A stretch of DNA of 64,000 nt from Tieghemostelium lacteum (GCA_001606155.1 LODT01000022.1:434001-498000); one strand, 5' to 3'; shown: positions 10,325 to 20,898, counted from the first letter of the stretch. Translations and numbers: made by a program. Notes: generated from the letters alone by a model not told the origin.

Positions 10325-12031
10325 TTAGTCTTTATAACTTGAAATTGAGTAAAATGAGAATAATTCTAATAAATCATTATATTTCTTTCTATGTTGGAAA
10401 GAAGCTGAGCAAATATAAATTTGTTTTAGGATTCTATTATTAATTGAATTTTTAAATATTTCATTGAATTGTTCAAGTGTGGTATTACTTGGATCTCCAT
10501 AAGCAGGTAATATCAATGTAGTTAAGGAACTGTTGTTTTTTAGAATATCAATATTACTATCAAAGGAGTTATAAATATTCAAAATATCATGTAAATTTGT
10601 AGACATAACACATAGAGACTGAATGAATTGATTTTTTGACATAGCCTCCACTAGTTGCTTAAAAGGAGATGTCAATTTTAGATAATTGATTTTCAGTGAT
10701 ATTAAAGTAGGGTGATTTAAAGCTACAAGAGGGGCTAAACTATGTAGTTCCATACTACTAATTTGTAATATCTTGATAAATTGATTAGATGATAATGAAG
10801 CTATAGGAATTTCTATAAAGGCATTATTACATATAACCAATTTTTCAAGTGTTGCTATATTCTTTTGTAAAATTATCTCTAAATTTTCTGGTGGGGTTTT
10901 TAGTGGTTTAGATTCCTGGAAATAGATTTGACATTGTTGTAGTTGTTTCATTCCACTGATGTATTCTCTGATGTCGATAAATGATGAAATATGCAGTGCT
11001 TTTAGACGGTCTAGGTGTTTCCAATATGGTAGTAGACTGTACTCAGTTTGGATTTTACCAGAATTGAGTGTATCGAAGAACATAGAGGTACATGTTCTAT
11101 TATCAATGGTTAAAGCTTCTTTATCTTCGAAATTTATATCGTCATCATTTATCATGGTAAAATAAAAGTCCAATTCAGTGCATTGTGGTAGATGGTTTAG
11201 TAATCTGATGAATGATTTCAGATTTACATAGTTATTAGAATCTTCAACGGAGACTGATTTCAGTTGAGCCAGAGGTTGTGAGATTAATGCTTCAAAGAAT
11301 GGATTGTAACCATCAGTTTCTGAGAATTGAATATTTATGATTTCAATTTTCACCAAAGATGGTGAAACTTGAATGAATCTAGACAACATTTCTGATGTTA
11401 TTAAAAAATTAGTTAGATGAAGATGGGTAAGAACATTGTTACCAACATTCAATAGATTTATATATTGACTATGAATAGATACATAATCAATGTCAACTTT
11501 TTGAACAAGATTCTGATTGAAAACCAAATCGAAACTTTCTCTAGATATAAAAAGATCTTCTTCTCCAGCGAATACTAAATCAACATCTAATATAAAAGAA
11601 ACATGATATTTAATGTCTTTTCCAACAACAAGTTTAGGTATGTCATAAGATGGCTGAACTGTTATATTAGCCGACTCAAGGTTCTTGAAATCTGTAAAAC
11701 AATAGCAATCTTTTGAATTATTACTGATTTCTGTAATCTTATTTTTCACGTTATCTGGTGTTCCCAAAATCTTATAAATGTTATAAGGTATTGATAACTG
11801 ATAGTTGAAATTATACTTTTCAAATATATTCATAAAATTAAACTTATGAATACTATTGAAAGTTACTTTTTTGGTGTATAACCTATTCAAAATCTCTGTA
11901 TTAAATCTTTTGGATATCAAAGAAAATCTCTTGATGAAAAAATAAGTATCTAGAATTCCCCCATTAACATTTTCCAAATAAAAGTTAAATATCTTTATAA
12001 TTAAATAATTTGTAATTTTTGTTGATAACAT
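10325..12031 (-). CDS. F-box-like / LRR family protein (paralogue 1)
   Basis: Single exon, 568 residues, ATG at 12031. The N-terminus matches its neighbours: a short hydrophobic segment (TNYLIIKIFNFYLENV) then FIKRFSLISKRFN, which resembles the second half of an F-box (K-x-x-L-I-S-K-x-W/F-N). The remainder is an irregular Leu/Ile-rich solenoid-like region (for example LVKIEIINIQF, LKSVSVEDSNN, LISLKINYLKL) with spacing suggestive of LRRs. A substrate-receptor role in an SCF ubiquitin ligase is possible but not shown. It lies head-to-head, 149 bp apart, with a related gene on the other strand. It is more diverged than the two plus-strand copies. Confidence 0.6.
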   Translation of the reverse strand: MLSTKITNYLIIKIFNFYLENVNGGILDTYFFIKRFSLISKRFNTEILNRLYTKKVTFNSIHKFNFMNIFEKYNFNYQLSIPYNIYKILGTPDNVKNKITEISNNSKDCYCFTDFKNLESANITVQPSYDIPKLVVGKDIKYHVSFILDVDLVFAGEEDLFISRESFDLVFNQNLVQKVDIDYVSIHSQYINLLNVGNNVLTHLHLTNFLITSEMLSRFIQVSPSLVKIEIINIQFSETDGYNPFFEALISQPLAQLKSVSVEDSNNYVNLKSFIRLLNHLPQCTELDFYFTMINDDDINFEDKEALTIDNRTCTSMFFDTLNSGKIQTEYSLLPYWKHLDRLKALHISSFIDIREYISGMKQLQQCQIYFQESKPLKTPPENLEIILQKNIATLEKLVICNNAFIEIPIASLSSNQFIKILQISSMELHSLAPLVALNHPTLISLKINYLKLTSPFKQLVEAMSKNQFIQSLCVMSTNLHDILNIYNSFDSNIDILKNNSSLTTLILPAYGDPSNTTLEQFNEIFKNSINNRILKQIYICSASFQHRKKYNDLLELFSFYSISSYKD

Positions 12032-12180
12032 AGATATTACAATGGTAAAACAAGTAGAAATTTGATTGAAATGGCAATGATTGTTATTTTTAAAAACTAG
12101 CAGTAGTTTTTTGATGAAATTTTCATAAAAAGATCATGAAAAACATTAAAATTGAATTTATTTAAAGCATTTTTATCAAA
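12032..12180. promoter_or_regulatory. Putative bidirectional promoter between divergent paralogues
   Basis: Only 149 bp separates two divergently transcribed F-box-like genes, so both core promoters must lie here or overlap the coding ends. It contains A- and T-rich runs and TTTATTTAAAG close to the plus-strand ATG. No specific factor site is recognised. Confidence 0.4.
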
Positions 12181-13941
12181 ATGCACCCATCAGTAACACT
12201 ACCTCATTATATTTTAAAGAATATACTTGAGTATATAGTTAATCAATGTACTGAAACAGAGTATGTTCTAGGTTTTTTGAAAAAGTATACTCTGATCTCT
12301 AAAGAATGGAATAGTAAAATTATACCAAGTCTGGTGATGACAAGAGACCTTGTACAACCACATGTTCATTCACCAAGACCCAGTTATGTAAATTTTTTAA
12401 TAGAACTATTAAAGTTAAGCGACAAAATGAATTGGGATTTTTGTAATTTACATTACTCTGAAAAATATAAAGGCTTACCTAGTACTATGAATCCTCGTAT
12501 TTCAAGTGTTGATATTGGCCAACAATTGGAACTGATACCTATTTTTTATAATAGATTTCCAAATTTACGTCAAATGAAATTTCAAAATATGAAGGAGGAG
12601 TTGTCAGATTTACATAATATGTTGGTTAAATTTGAAACAGAAAGGGAATCTAAAAACCTGAAACCCATTGAACTTCATTTGCATTATCAAGGGTACATTA
12701 GCTATTACAATGGTTTCCAAAGATATGAATCAATCCCATTGGATATCATATTTGGTAATACAGACTTTTATAAGGTTACATTTGATTCTATAATGTTGGT
12801 GCAATCTAATCATTTCCCACCAACGTTACCATATACTCCCAATAGAATAGTAGAAATAAATTTGGATATTGTCAAAATTGATAAACCACTACTTGATACC
12901 ATTATAGATCTGTCATCACATTGTAAAAAATTTTCAATTAGGGATCTTATAATTATACCAAATGTAAGCTTTGATACAGTTCTAGAGAAATTGGCAAAAT
13001 CAAATATGGTTCTGGAAAGTCTTTCTGTCAGTACTCCAGAAGAGGTAACTATCCAAACTCTAATTGCATTTATAAATCACATAAATACCAAAGAGTTAAG
13101 CCTTCTATTTGATATTGTAAAAGTTGAAAACGAAGAGTTTATTCATAAAGCAATTATTACCAATAATACTATAAAATCAATTGGATATATGTTGTTAGGA
13201 GGATTAAATGGATATAACTTTAATCTCTATGATAAATGGCAGAATAGAGATAAACTCGAGAATATATCCATTCAGAATTCTATGGATAATGTTCATGAGT
13301 ATGCTCATGAAATGGTTAGTATGAAATCAGTGGTGTTAGGTCAAGGTTACAATAGACAAGGTATTGATAAACTGCTTAGAATGAATCTACCAAATCTCAC
13401 CAATTTTGAGTTTACCCAGTCTAAACACATTAGATTTCCTGTTGAAACTTTAGTAGAAAATAGATATATTCAATCTATAACCTGTTACAATGGAATACTA
13501 TTAAATGAGTTTTTACTCATTATAAACTCTAAAGAGATGGTTAGTCTATCTAAATTAGATGTTCTGAATATATCATTTTCCAATCAGATTCAAAATCAAA
13601 ATGATATGATATCATTTATTCATGCTATTAGAATGAATAACAAACTCACTCATTTGACTATTGTAGGTGATTCGTTGTTTCGAAACGATGAAATTTATAA
13701 CAATTACAAGATTTATCTTGAAATTCTATTCCATAACAAAACTCTACAAAAGTTTATACTACCTGGTCAGAACTTTCCAAAACTTATTCGATGGCATTTA
13801 ATTAAATTTGAAAAGATGTTAAAAGCCAACAATACCATTCTACACCTAAGACTATTACCAAGTAATAACTATCATTTAGACTCTAAGCATGAAACTGATT
13901 TATTCAATCTATTTGGTAAATATAATGTAAATATAATTTAA
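12181..13941 (+). CDS. F-box-like / LRR family protein (paralogue 2)
   Basis: Single exon, 586 residues. Clearly a tandem duplicate of the gene at 14052: both begin with LPHY-x-x-KNIL, continue with a conserved NQ-x-TE-x-EY segment, share KK-x-TL-x-SKEWN and carry SPRPSYV near residue 65. The first 55 residues look like a divergent F-box; the rest is Leu/Ile-rich with repeated units such as LTNFEFTQSK and LTHLTIVGD that suggest an LRR-like solenoid. An SCF adaptor role is an inference from architecture only. No introns or breaks seen. Confidence 0.65.
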   Translation: MHPSVTLPHYILKNILEYIVNQCTETEYVLGFLKKYTLISKEWNSKIIPSLVMTRDLVQPHVHSPRPSYVNFLIELLKLSDKMNWDFCNLHYSEKYKGLPSTMNPRISSVDIGQQLELIPIFYNRFPNLRQMKFQNMKEELSDLHNMLVKFETERESKNLKPIELHLHYQGYISYYNGFQRYESIPLDIIFGNTDFYKVTFDSIMLVQSNHFPPTLPYTPNRIVEINLDIVKIDKPLLDTIIDLSSHCKKFSIRDLIIIPNVSFDTVLEKLAKSNMVLESLSVSTPEEVTIQTLIAFINHINTKELSLLFDIVKVENEEFIHKAIITNNTIKSIGYMLLGGLNGYNFNLYDKWQNRDKLENISIQNSMDNVHEYAHEMVSMKSVVLGQGYNRQGIDKLLRMNLPNLTNFEFTQSKHIRFPVETLVENRYIQSITCYNGILLNEFLLIINSKEMVSLSKLDVLNISFSNQIQNQNDMISFIHAIRMNNKLTHLTIVGDSLFRNDEIYNNYKIYLEILFHNKTLQKFILPGQNFPKLIRWHLIKFEKMLKANNTILHLRLLPSNNYHLDSKHETDLFNLFGKYNVNII

Positions 13942-14051
13942 ACAAATAAAGTATCATATCCTTCTTTTAAATTTAAAAATTATTCTTATGTTTTTCTATG
14001 AATGAATTAAAATGAGGTGATATTTTAAGAAATTTATTTTTAGATTTTGTC

Positions 14052-15842
14052 ATGTCAAACCAAATAATATTACCTCACTATTTAATTAAAAATATATTAT
14101 TATATCTATTGAATCAGAGTACTGAAATAGAGTATATTTATAGCTTTATAAAAAAGTTCACTCTAGTGTCAAAAGAGTGGAACATTAAAATAATACCAGT
14201 ACTTCAACTATCAAGAGAAGTTGTACCAATTAGATCATTTTCACCTAGACCTAGTTATGTAGATATTTTAGAAAAATTAATCAGGTTATCTAAAAGATCT
14301 GGATGGAACTTTACACTACCCTACTCTGATAATGCTGGTGACCTCAGTAAATTAGATATTAAAGTAAGCTCTCATGTCAGTTCTTTATCTGTATCTATAG
14401 CTTCTCCACCTTTCTTCTCTCTGCCATCTATCATTAAGAAATTCCCTAGAATTAAAACAGTGCATTTATATACAACATCAATGGTCTATATAAATAGCAG
14501 TTATATACAAATAATCAAGAAATGTAATGAGAATAGACAACTACAGAATTTAGAACCTATACAATTTGAATTAAACCTAGAGCCTACACTGGCGATCTAT
14601 AAGCCACTACAGACTTTAGACATTATATTTGGATGTCAAAACTTTCAAAAGGTTTCTATATATAGTATTATATTATCTGAATCTATAAACCCTATGCAAT
14701 TTCTAGATTATAGTCCTAATGGAATTGTAGAGCTTGTATTAAGTCATATTAAAGTAGATAAATGGTTACTAGATCTTATTATAAACCTCTCCCCACAATG
14801 TAAAGTTTTAGTCATTAAAGAAATTATTCTCAATCCAAGAGACACAAGGTTTGATGGTGTACTTGAAAAAATTGAAGAATCACCAAATGTATTTGAATCT
14901 CTAACTATATCAACAAAAGAACATGTCAGTTATGAAACTCTTATCTCTTTTCTAAATAATGTAAAAACTAGTGAAATTAGTTTAATAATTGACAGAATAG
15001 AGCTAGATGTACAAGATGATTTCTTTGTATCAACTATATGTAATAGCTATGTAAAGTCAATTGGATATATGGTTTTGGGTGGACTTGGTGGTAGTTTTTT
15101 TAATCTCTATAACATCTGGAATAACAGAGTAAACTTAGAACAAGTTACATTACAAGTTGCAATGGACCAGATTAACCTTCATGCCAATGAATTAATCAGT
15201 TTGAAAAAATTAGTTTTAGGAAATGGGTATAATCAACTTGGAATTGAAAGTTTACTACAAATGAATATACCTAATCTCACTGAACTGGAATTTTCACAGA
15301 CTAAACATCATAGAATTCCATTTATAGCACTATTGTCAAATATGAATCTTCAGTCTATTACATGTAGCTCTGATATTTATATGAGTGAACTGATACTAAT
15401 TCTGAAATCTAATCATCTTGTAAACTTGAGGAAAATTGAAGCAAAGAATATAGACTTTACAAATGAAATTAGATCTTATGACGATTTGACTCTATTAATT
15501 GTTGCTATAAAGTACAATACAAATATCACCCATTTATCGCTCTCTGGTACACCGTTTGTAATCCCAAAGATTATGAACTACGACATGTACCAGTTTTATC
15601 TTGATATTCTCTTTACCAATTTAACTCTCCAAAAGTTAAGTCTACCTAACCAATACAAACCATTAACAGAACGTCATTATCAACAATTTAAAACTATGTT
15701 GTCAATTAATCATACTATTCTTCACATTAATCTATATCCTAGTGAATATATTCCTGTCGTAAACTCCAAAGATACTGAACTAAAATTATTTAATTTATTT
15801 GGTATTTATAATGTAAACATTATAAAATCAACTCTAGAGTAA
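14052..15842 (+). CDS. F-box-like / LRR family protein (paralogue 3)
   Basis: Single exon, 596 residues, 110 bp after the previous paralogue in the same orientation. Shared blocks with it include LPHYLIKNIL, FTLVSKEWNIKIIP, SPRPSYVDIL, the central KSIGYMVLGGLGG and the C-terminal KLFNLFGIYNVNIIKS, so the two align from end to end. The N-terminal 55 residues resemble an F-box and the remainder is a Leu/Ile-rich repeat region. Function unknown; substrate recognition for ubiquitin ligation is plausible. The reading frame is intact. Confidence 0.65.
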   Translation: MSNQIILPHYLIKNILLYLLNQSTEIEYIYSFIKKFTLVSKEWNIKIIPVLQLSREVVPIRSFSPRPSYVDILEKLIRLSKRSGWNFTLPYSDNAGDLSKLDIKVSSHVSSLSVSIASPPFFSLPSIIKKFPRIKTVHLYTTSMVYINSSYIQIIKKCNENRQLQNLEPIQFELNLEPTLAIYKPLQTLDIIFGCQNFQKVSIYSIILSESINPMQFLDYSPNGIVELVLSHIKVDKWLLDLIINLSPQCKVLVIKEIILNPRDTRFDGVLEKIEESPNVFESLTISTKEHVSYETLISFLNNVKTSEISLIIDRIELDVQDDFFVSTICNSYVKSIGYMVLGGLGGSFFNLYNIWNNRVNLEQVTLQVAMDQINLHANELISLKKLVLGNGYNQLGIESLLQMNIPNLTELEFSQTKHHRIPFIALLSNMNLQSITCSSDIYMSELILILKSNHLVNLRKIEAKNIDFTNEIRSYDDLTLLIVAIKYNTNITHLSLSGTPFVIPKIMNYDMYQFYLDILFTNLTLQKLSLPNQYKPLTERHYQQFKTMLSINHTILHINLYPSEYIPVVNSKDTELKLFNLFGIYNVNIIKSTLE

Positions 15843-16196
15843 TAATAAAAACCTAGTAGTTTTATTTAAAAATTATATGAATGGGTTAACAGAGAATTTT
15901 AATGAAATAAATGTCAAAATATAATTTAGTTTGAAATATTAACCAAGTTCACTAAAGTGAATAAATCCGTGAAAGATGATATCTTTAAGGAAATGTATAG
16001 AATGATTCTGTTTTAATATTTTATTTAATTTTTTTTACAGTTTTTATTTAGATTTGTGTAGAATTTGTTGTTAAATATTTATCATGTGTTTATGGACAAC
16101 CACCAACCTTTCCAAGACTTTTTGATAGTATTATATTAATTCATTTAAATTGTATTTTAATATCCTCTGTATAAAATGATGAGGCACTGAATTAGG

Positions 16197-16400
16197 CAAA
16201 TTACTCAACAAATAAGAAATCTGCCAAAAGAAAAAGATCCAACTCTTTGATCTGACAGATTCAGAGAATTGGTTATTTGTCCAATACCTACACCATCATA
16301 GGTAATTGGAATAATACAAATAATATTAAACAATATAAACCATTAAATAAAGTTATTAAATTTAAAATGATTTTAATTTTTTTTTAAATTAAACACCTAC
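16197..16400 (+). repeat. Direct repeat, left copy
   Basis: Shares three blocks, in the same order, with 18002-18142: TACTCAACAAATAAGAAATC near 16202, AATATAAACCATTAAATAAA near 16332, and AAATTAAACACCT near 16386. The spacing between blocks differs, so the copies are old or were shuffled. They sit on either side of the kinase relic. Confidence 0.7.
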
Positions 16401-17079
16401 AACTTGTCACATTCTAATGAAATTCTAGAATATTAGCCAGGTTAGAATATTAGAATAGAACCTTGAAGATTGATTAATACCACAAGACTTATGAATACAA
16501 AGATTGTAGTGGAAAATTTTTACTCATAACCAGGTATTCAATGGTAGTGGTAATCTAATGAAGCTATGCTTTTTATAGATGGTTTCATTGTTAAACAAAA
16601 ATAAACTTGGTGAGGTTGTTCAACTCTCAAGATAAAAAGAATCTTACAACTGCACATATTGGTTTATTTTCAAGAAATTCAAGATTTGGTATGTATATGT
16701 GATGGACAAGGAGAATATGATAGTTGGTATTAATAGATATGGAAATTGTAGTCAAGTGAGGATTATAGAGTTTTGAAAGTTCAGACTTTGGTGGTTTCTA
16801 GAAATATTACAGAGAAATTCAAAAAGGATGTGGTTATACTGCAACTTCACGGTATAATTTGAATATGATACAGACAACATTGGATGATCTGAGATCTATT
16901 TTAATGGAAAAGGTATTGATTTGGAAAATAATATATTTTTGATTCTACAGCTAGGTGATGTTCTATCTGTGGTCGGGATTAGAATCTATTGCAAAGATGA
17001 AATCAAAATCTCAGGGTCATGATGAAAGTATATTGGAATATAGGTTCAAGAAGATTAGAAGATTTGTAGAGGCTATTGA

Positions 17080-17951
17080 TTGTACAAGGAAAAGTTGAGG
17101 ATAGTAATGAAAAGAAAAAATAAATAGATTAAAGATTATATTGAAGGATGAAAGACTGAAGAAAAAGATCAAGCAATGCAATTTATTAATACCGAGAATG
17201 AATGTAATGAACCAAAATCTACAATATATTACAATATTGTACGTTCAGAAGCCGAGAGAAAAGTTAACAAAAAGTGAAATTAGATGAAGATGGATCGTAG
17301 TGGTCAGTAATCATTGTCTCTGATATTGACTCTTACCAGAGGTATTGATCCACAATTTATTCCAAAAGTTTTTGATAGATATGGTCAAACTATGACTACC
17401 ACTACTAGAAACTTTAATGGTTTGGGTATTGGTTTATCCATTGTACAGGATATTATATCTATTCATGGAGGTGCCATCTATGCTCATTCTGATGGTGTAG
17501 ATAAAGGTTCTAGATTTACTATATTACCATTGGCGGAAGAACAAGATCTTGAATACAGAAGATGAAATTCTTGTGTTCTAGATTTACTATATTACCATTG
17601 ATGGAAGAACAAGATCTTGAATACAGTCCTTTATAACCTACCAACATTATTTTAAGTAGTTCAAATTCAATTAGTATAATGAAATCAAAGAGATTTGTGG
17701 TTCCTATGAAGATGAAATTCCTGGGTTTTGATGGTAGTTCTAGATTTACAATGTCACCAAGTTCATCTTACCAAACTGCTTCTTCAATAAGTAGTCGTAT
17801 TATAACACCTGGATCTGACTTTGGTAGTAGTAGTAGTAGTAGTGAAGATGACAATCATCATAATCATAATTATCATCCACATCATCACCACAATACACAA
17901 CCAATTCAACAACAACCACAACCACCAAATGCACCTAGGTCACTATCATAA
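17080..17951 (+). pseudogene. Histidine kinase relic (HATPase C-terminal part)
   Basis: Bases 17314-17565 encode a recognisable ATP-binding end of a hybrid histidine kinase: GIDPQFIPKVFDRYGQ (F-box region), GLGIGLSIVQDIISIHGG (G2 box) and KGSRFTILPL. Just upstream, another frame encodes SVIIVSDID, the expected N-box/G1-side strand, so there is at least one frameshift between SD and GIDP, plus an in-frame stop before it. Downstream, 17679-17951 is an open 90-codon stretch rich in Ser and His that looks like the linker that would precede a receiver domain; no receiver domain follows. The N-terminal sensor and the His-containing dimerisation domain were not found. It is interpreted as a dead host gene copy. 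Confidence 0.7.
17507..17626 (+). repeat. Tandem duplication inside the kinase relic
   Basis: A 52-bp segment at 17507-17558 recurs at 17575-17626 with two visible mismatches, a unit of 68 bp. It covers the codons for the last strand of the HATPase domain. A third, more diverged copy begins near 17709 (shared GATGAAATTC and TTCTAGATTTAC). Replication slippage in a decaying gene is the simplest explanation. Confidence 0.85.
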
Positions 17952-18001
17952 GACAGATGATAGGTGAATACAACTTCAAAATCCAAGGTTTAAATTGTAA
18001 A

Positions 18002-18142
18002 CATATTACTCAACAAATAAGAAATCTGCAGAAGTCGATCCATAATGGACAATTAAAAAACCAGAAAGAAAAAGACCAACCAGTATCAATAGTAACTAAT
18101 AATACAATATAAACCATTAAATAAAGTTAAATTAAACACCTG
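18002..18142 (+). repeat. Direct repeat, right copy
   Basis: Partner of 16197-16400; see that entry for the shared blocks. Here the blocks lie at about 18005, 18104 and 18127. Confidence 0.7.
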
Positions 18143-18516
18143 GGTTGCAGGTATTGTAACTTTCCAATTTTTTTTTTAACACACCCACTATTTAATGCTG
18201 TGAGTGTGTGTGTATAAAAATGAGATGCAGTGGATAGTATTTTTTATAGAGACACACAGGTGGAAACATATATATAACACTCAAAATATTGTATTTTTGT
18301 AGAGTAGTTATTTTACAATAAAATGGAATTATACCCCAAAATGAATATTATTTCCATTGTGGTTTTTCATTTAATAAATTTATAATTATAAATTTTAACA
18401 TTCAATCATTATCATTTACAATACAAAAAAAAAAGCATTTTTTATTGCATTCTATTTTTAAACTTTCATAATATTCGCATTTTATTGAGAAAAAAAAATA
18501 TCAATTTAAATTTAAA

Positions 18517-19032
18517 ATGGAACTAATTCTAGGAATAAGTGTAATTAGTCACCTGTGCCGTTCATCTTCATTTTCTAGCGATGGTAGCGATGTTACTGGA
18601 TCACCATTAGTTTTTGAAAATATTTGTGTTGAAGACAGAGAAAAAGATGTAAGAATAGTTTATGTATGGGTTGGTCTCAGATCTTTAAAGGGTTGGTATG
18701 GTCCTAATCATTGGTCTGTTATATTAAAGTTGAGTAATGGTCAATATGTATGTCAACAGAAAAATACCAATCATTATGTTGCTTGTAAAGTTGAAAACTC
18801 ATTAGGTGATGCTGCCAGACAAACTTGGGGAGAAAAAGGTAGAAAAGTTAGAACTTCTTGTTATGGAGAATGTGATGTTTCATGGTCTACTTTTCACTCA
18901 GAATTTACAGAATACTCTGAATATACTTTTTTTACTGGTGATTGTCAAAACTATGCAAGAAAGCTTGTTGATTATCTAAATAAAAAAACTGTAGGATTGT
19001 TTCCAAGTGAAAATGGTCCTGAATTCTGGTAG
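18517..19032 (+). CDS. Small protein with possible permuted papain-like (LRAT/NlpC-type) fold
   Basis: Single exon, 171 residues; the ATG follows an A-rich stretch typical of local starts. Not recognised with certainty. The layout GPNHWSVILKLSNGQYV (His65) followed by TGDCQNYARKLVDYL (Cys143) resembles circularly permuted papain-fold enzymes (LRAT, PPPDE and related families), in which His precedes the nucleophilic Cys at the start of a helix. These act as peptidases, deubiquitinase-like enzymes or acyltransferases. No signal peptide or membrane helix is evident. It lies between the kinase relic and a broken F-box-like gene. The frame is intact and the composition is less low-complexity than the surroundings, supporting a real gene. 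The assignment is motif-level inference. Confidence 0.5.
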   Translation: MELILGISVISHLCRSSSFSSDGSDVTGSPLVFENICVEDREKDVRIVYVWVGLRSLKGWYGPNHWSVILKLSNGQYVCQQKNTNHYVACKVENSLGDAARQTWGEKGRKVRTSCYGECDVSWSTFHSEFTEYSEYTFFTGDCQNYARKLVDYLNKKTVGLFPSENGPEFW

Positions 19033-19139
19033 CATAAAATGATGAAATAAATTTAAAAAATGATGACAAGAAGATCCTCTGTAATCCTGATCAATATGAG
19101 AAGGCAACAAAATAAAAAATAAAACTAAATGGATTTATT

Positions 19140-20773
19140 TCATTTAATTAATTTCTGAAAACGAAGATCATGTAGGTTTGGGTTAAAATTAATATTATAC
19201 TTATTACATATTGGGAGAAGATTTAAATCTAGTTTAGAATATCGACTAACAAAAAGATTTTTAAGGACATTATTGTTTGATAGAACTTGATCAAACTCTT
19301 TACAATTTGGTTCATTTATACTAGAGATTATTAACACCAGTGAAACTAGTGTTCTGTTAACTCTAAGTATCTCTGTGATGAAAGTCAAAGGTATATCATT
19401 TTTAGACACACCAGGTCTAAAATTCCAATTTACAAAACTGTAAATTAGAAGTTGTTTAATAGTGTAGTTGTTTTGAATGTGTAATTGCAAATCTTCTAAA
19501 TTACCATCTAGTTGAAATTCTCCAATCTCCAGAGTTGTGATGGTAGGATGATTCAGTTTTGCAATAGCAATTAGACTATTAAAACCTAGTTTTTCAAATG
19601 ACAATGTGGTTATATAATGGTTTTGTAAGAGAACATTGGAGTTTGTTAAAATAGTCTGAATTGTAAGATGGGTTAGGTGAGGTACATTGAGTTGAATAGA
19701 TTCTTCTAAAAAATTAAGAGTAGGTTGTATTGAGTATTCTACTATTAGGTTATCTAAACTAACCATTTCTTTAATGTATTTATCAATTGGTAGCCTGTCA
19801 TTAATGTTGATTTCTTTTAGATTGGATTTATCAGACCATATATCCAACAGAGAAAATACTCCATCTTCACATACTAACCTTCTAAAATGAAAGAATTGGA
19901 TGGATCTATTGTTAATAATGTGATTACTAGTCACAATATTTTAATTTGTTTATGTTTAATATATATCTTTTTACATTTAATATTCTGTAAAAGAGATATA
20001 ATTGATTGATAGTTGATTGCTAGCTCTAGATGAAGACTTTCCAATTTAGTGAGTGTAGCCAACACCTCTAGAGCTTTATCAAAACTCTCATTTATTAAAT
20101 GAGTTAGTTCAATTTGCTGAAGATTCTGTGATTTCTCCAGTATTTGACACAAAAGATCAGAGTTTATATGGCAATTCGACAATTTCAATACAGTTAACTG
20201 AGTTGATATCTGAAGTGGAGGATTGAACTCCAATTTAACCCAACATACTGAAATTTTATAAAAGTTATTCTGACCAAAGATGAATTCAATTGACTCCTCA
20301 CTGTCGATAAGTGGTACATTAGGACTTGTACAGTTAAGATGATATTTAATGTTTTCCAATATTGGAAATTGTGCTTTTTTGTTGGAAAGGTTTACTATGA
20401 TTTCTTTTAGATTTGGATATAATCTATCTATATTACTAATCATTGGGATATTGCTATTGTAGACTAAGAATGATTCAACTCTTTCAATGAATGTTGGTTG
20501 AATTTCTGTGTCACTGTCCAAGTTAATTTTAAAGTAAATGTTATATCTAGCCAATATATTTGTACATCTCTTCAGTTGTATCTTTTTATCAAGAGTTCTA
20601 TCAAAATTGATATCTAAAGAAGTTTTTAGTGTAGGTATAATCTTTTCATTCCACTCTTTACAAATCAGTGTTAATTTTGATACAATAAATGTTAGATTAT
20701 ATATATCCCTTTCAATATCTATTGATAGATTTAAAATATATTTAATAACAGTATTTGGAAAGATCGGTATCAT
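19140..20773 (-). pseudogene. F-box-like / LRR family copy with one frameshift (paralogue 4)
   Basis: Two overlapping minus-strand frames, 20773-19931 and 19934-19140, together align end to end with the intact paralogues. The first begins with an F-box-like segment (LTLICKEWNEKIIPTL); the second resumes with NHIINNRSIQFF, which lines up with the KAIITNNTIKS region of paralogue 2, and continues through LRR-like repeats (LTHLTIQTILTN, TITTLEIGEF). The change of frame falls near 19934-19960 beside an A-rich run. No GT-AG intron there restores frame while keeping this conserved block, so a single indel (real or a sequencing error) is the best reading. The rest has no internal stops, so decay is recent if real. 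Confidence 0.65.
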
Positions 20774-20898
20774 CAATTTTAGTTAAATAATTTTACAAAA
20801 ATCAAATTTTACGTTTGAAAATAGCGCTTTTTTTTTTAAAACTACTAGTAGTTATCTCACATTCCCAGTTTATTGAAAAGAGTTCAAATGATTAGAAA

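Larger units (their letters stand above)
15843..18516. other. Gene-poor 2.7-kb stretch with relics and repeats
   Basis: No intact gene recognised. It contains a histidine-kinase relic (about 17080-17951), an internal tandem duplication and a pair of diverged direct repeats (16197-16400 and 18002-18142) bracketing the relic. The part 16400-17080 has many stops in all frames and was not identified. GT-rich and TATA-like sequence near 18190-18290 may be remnant or promoter sequence. Confidence 0.6.

Noticed and set aside
19882-19980. Intron that would remove the frameshift in paralogue 4 (GTAAAAAG ... GGTTAG)
   Set aside because: It restores frame but deletes the NHIINNRSIQFF block that aligns with intact paralogues, so a simple indel fits better.
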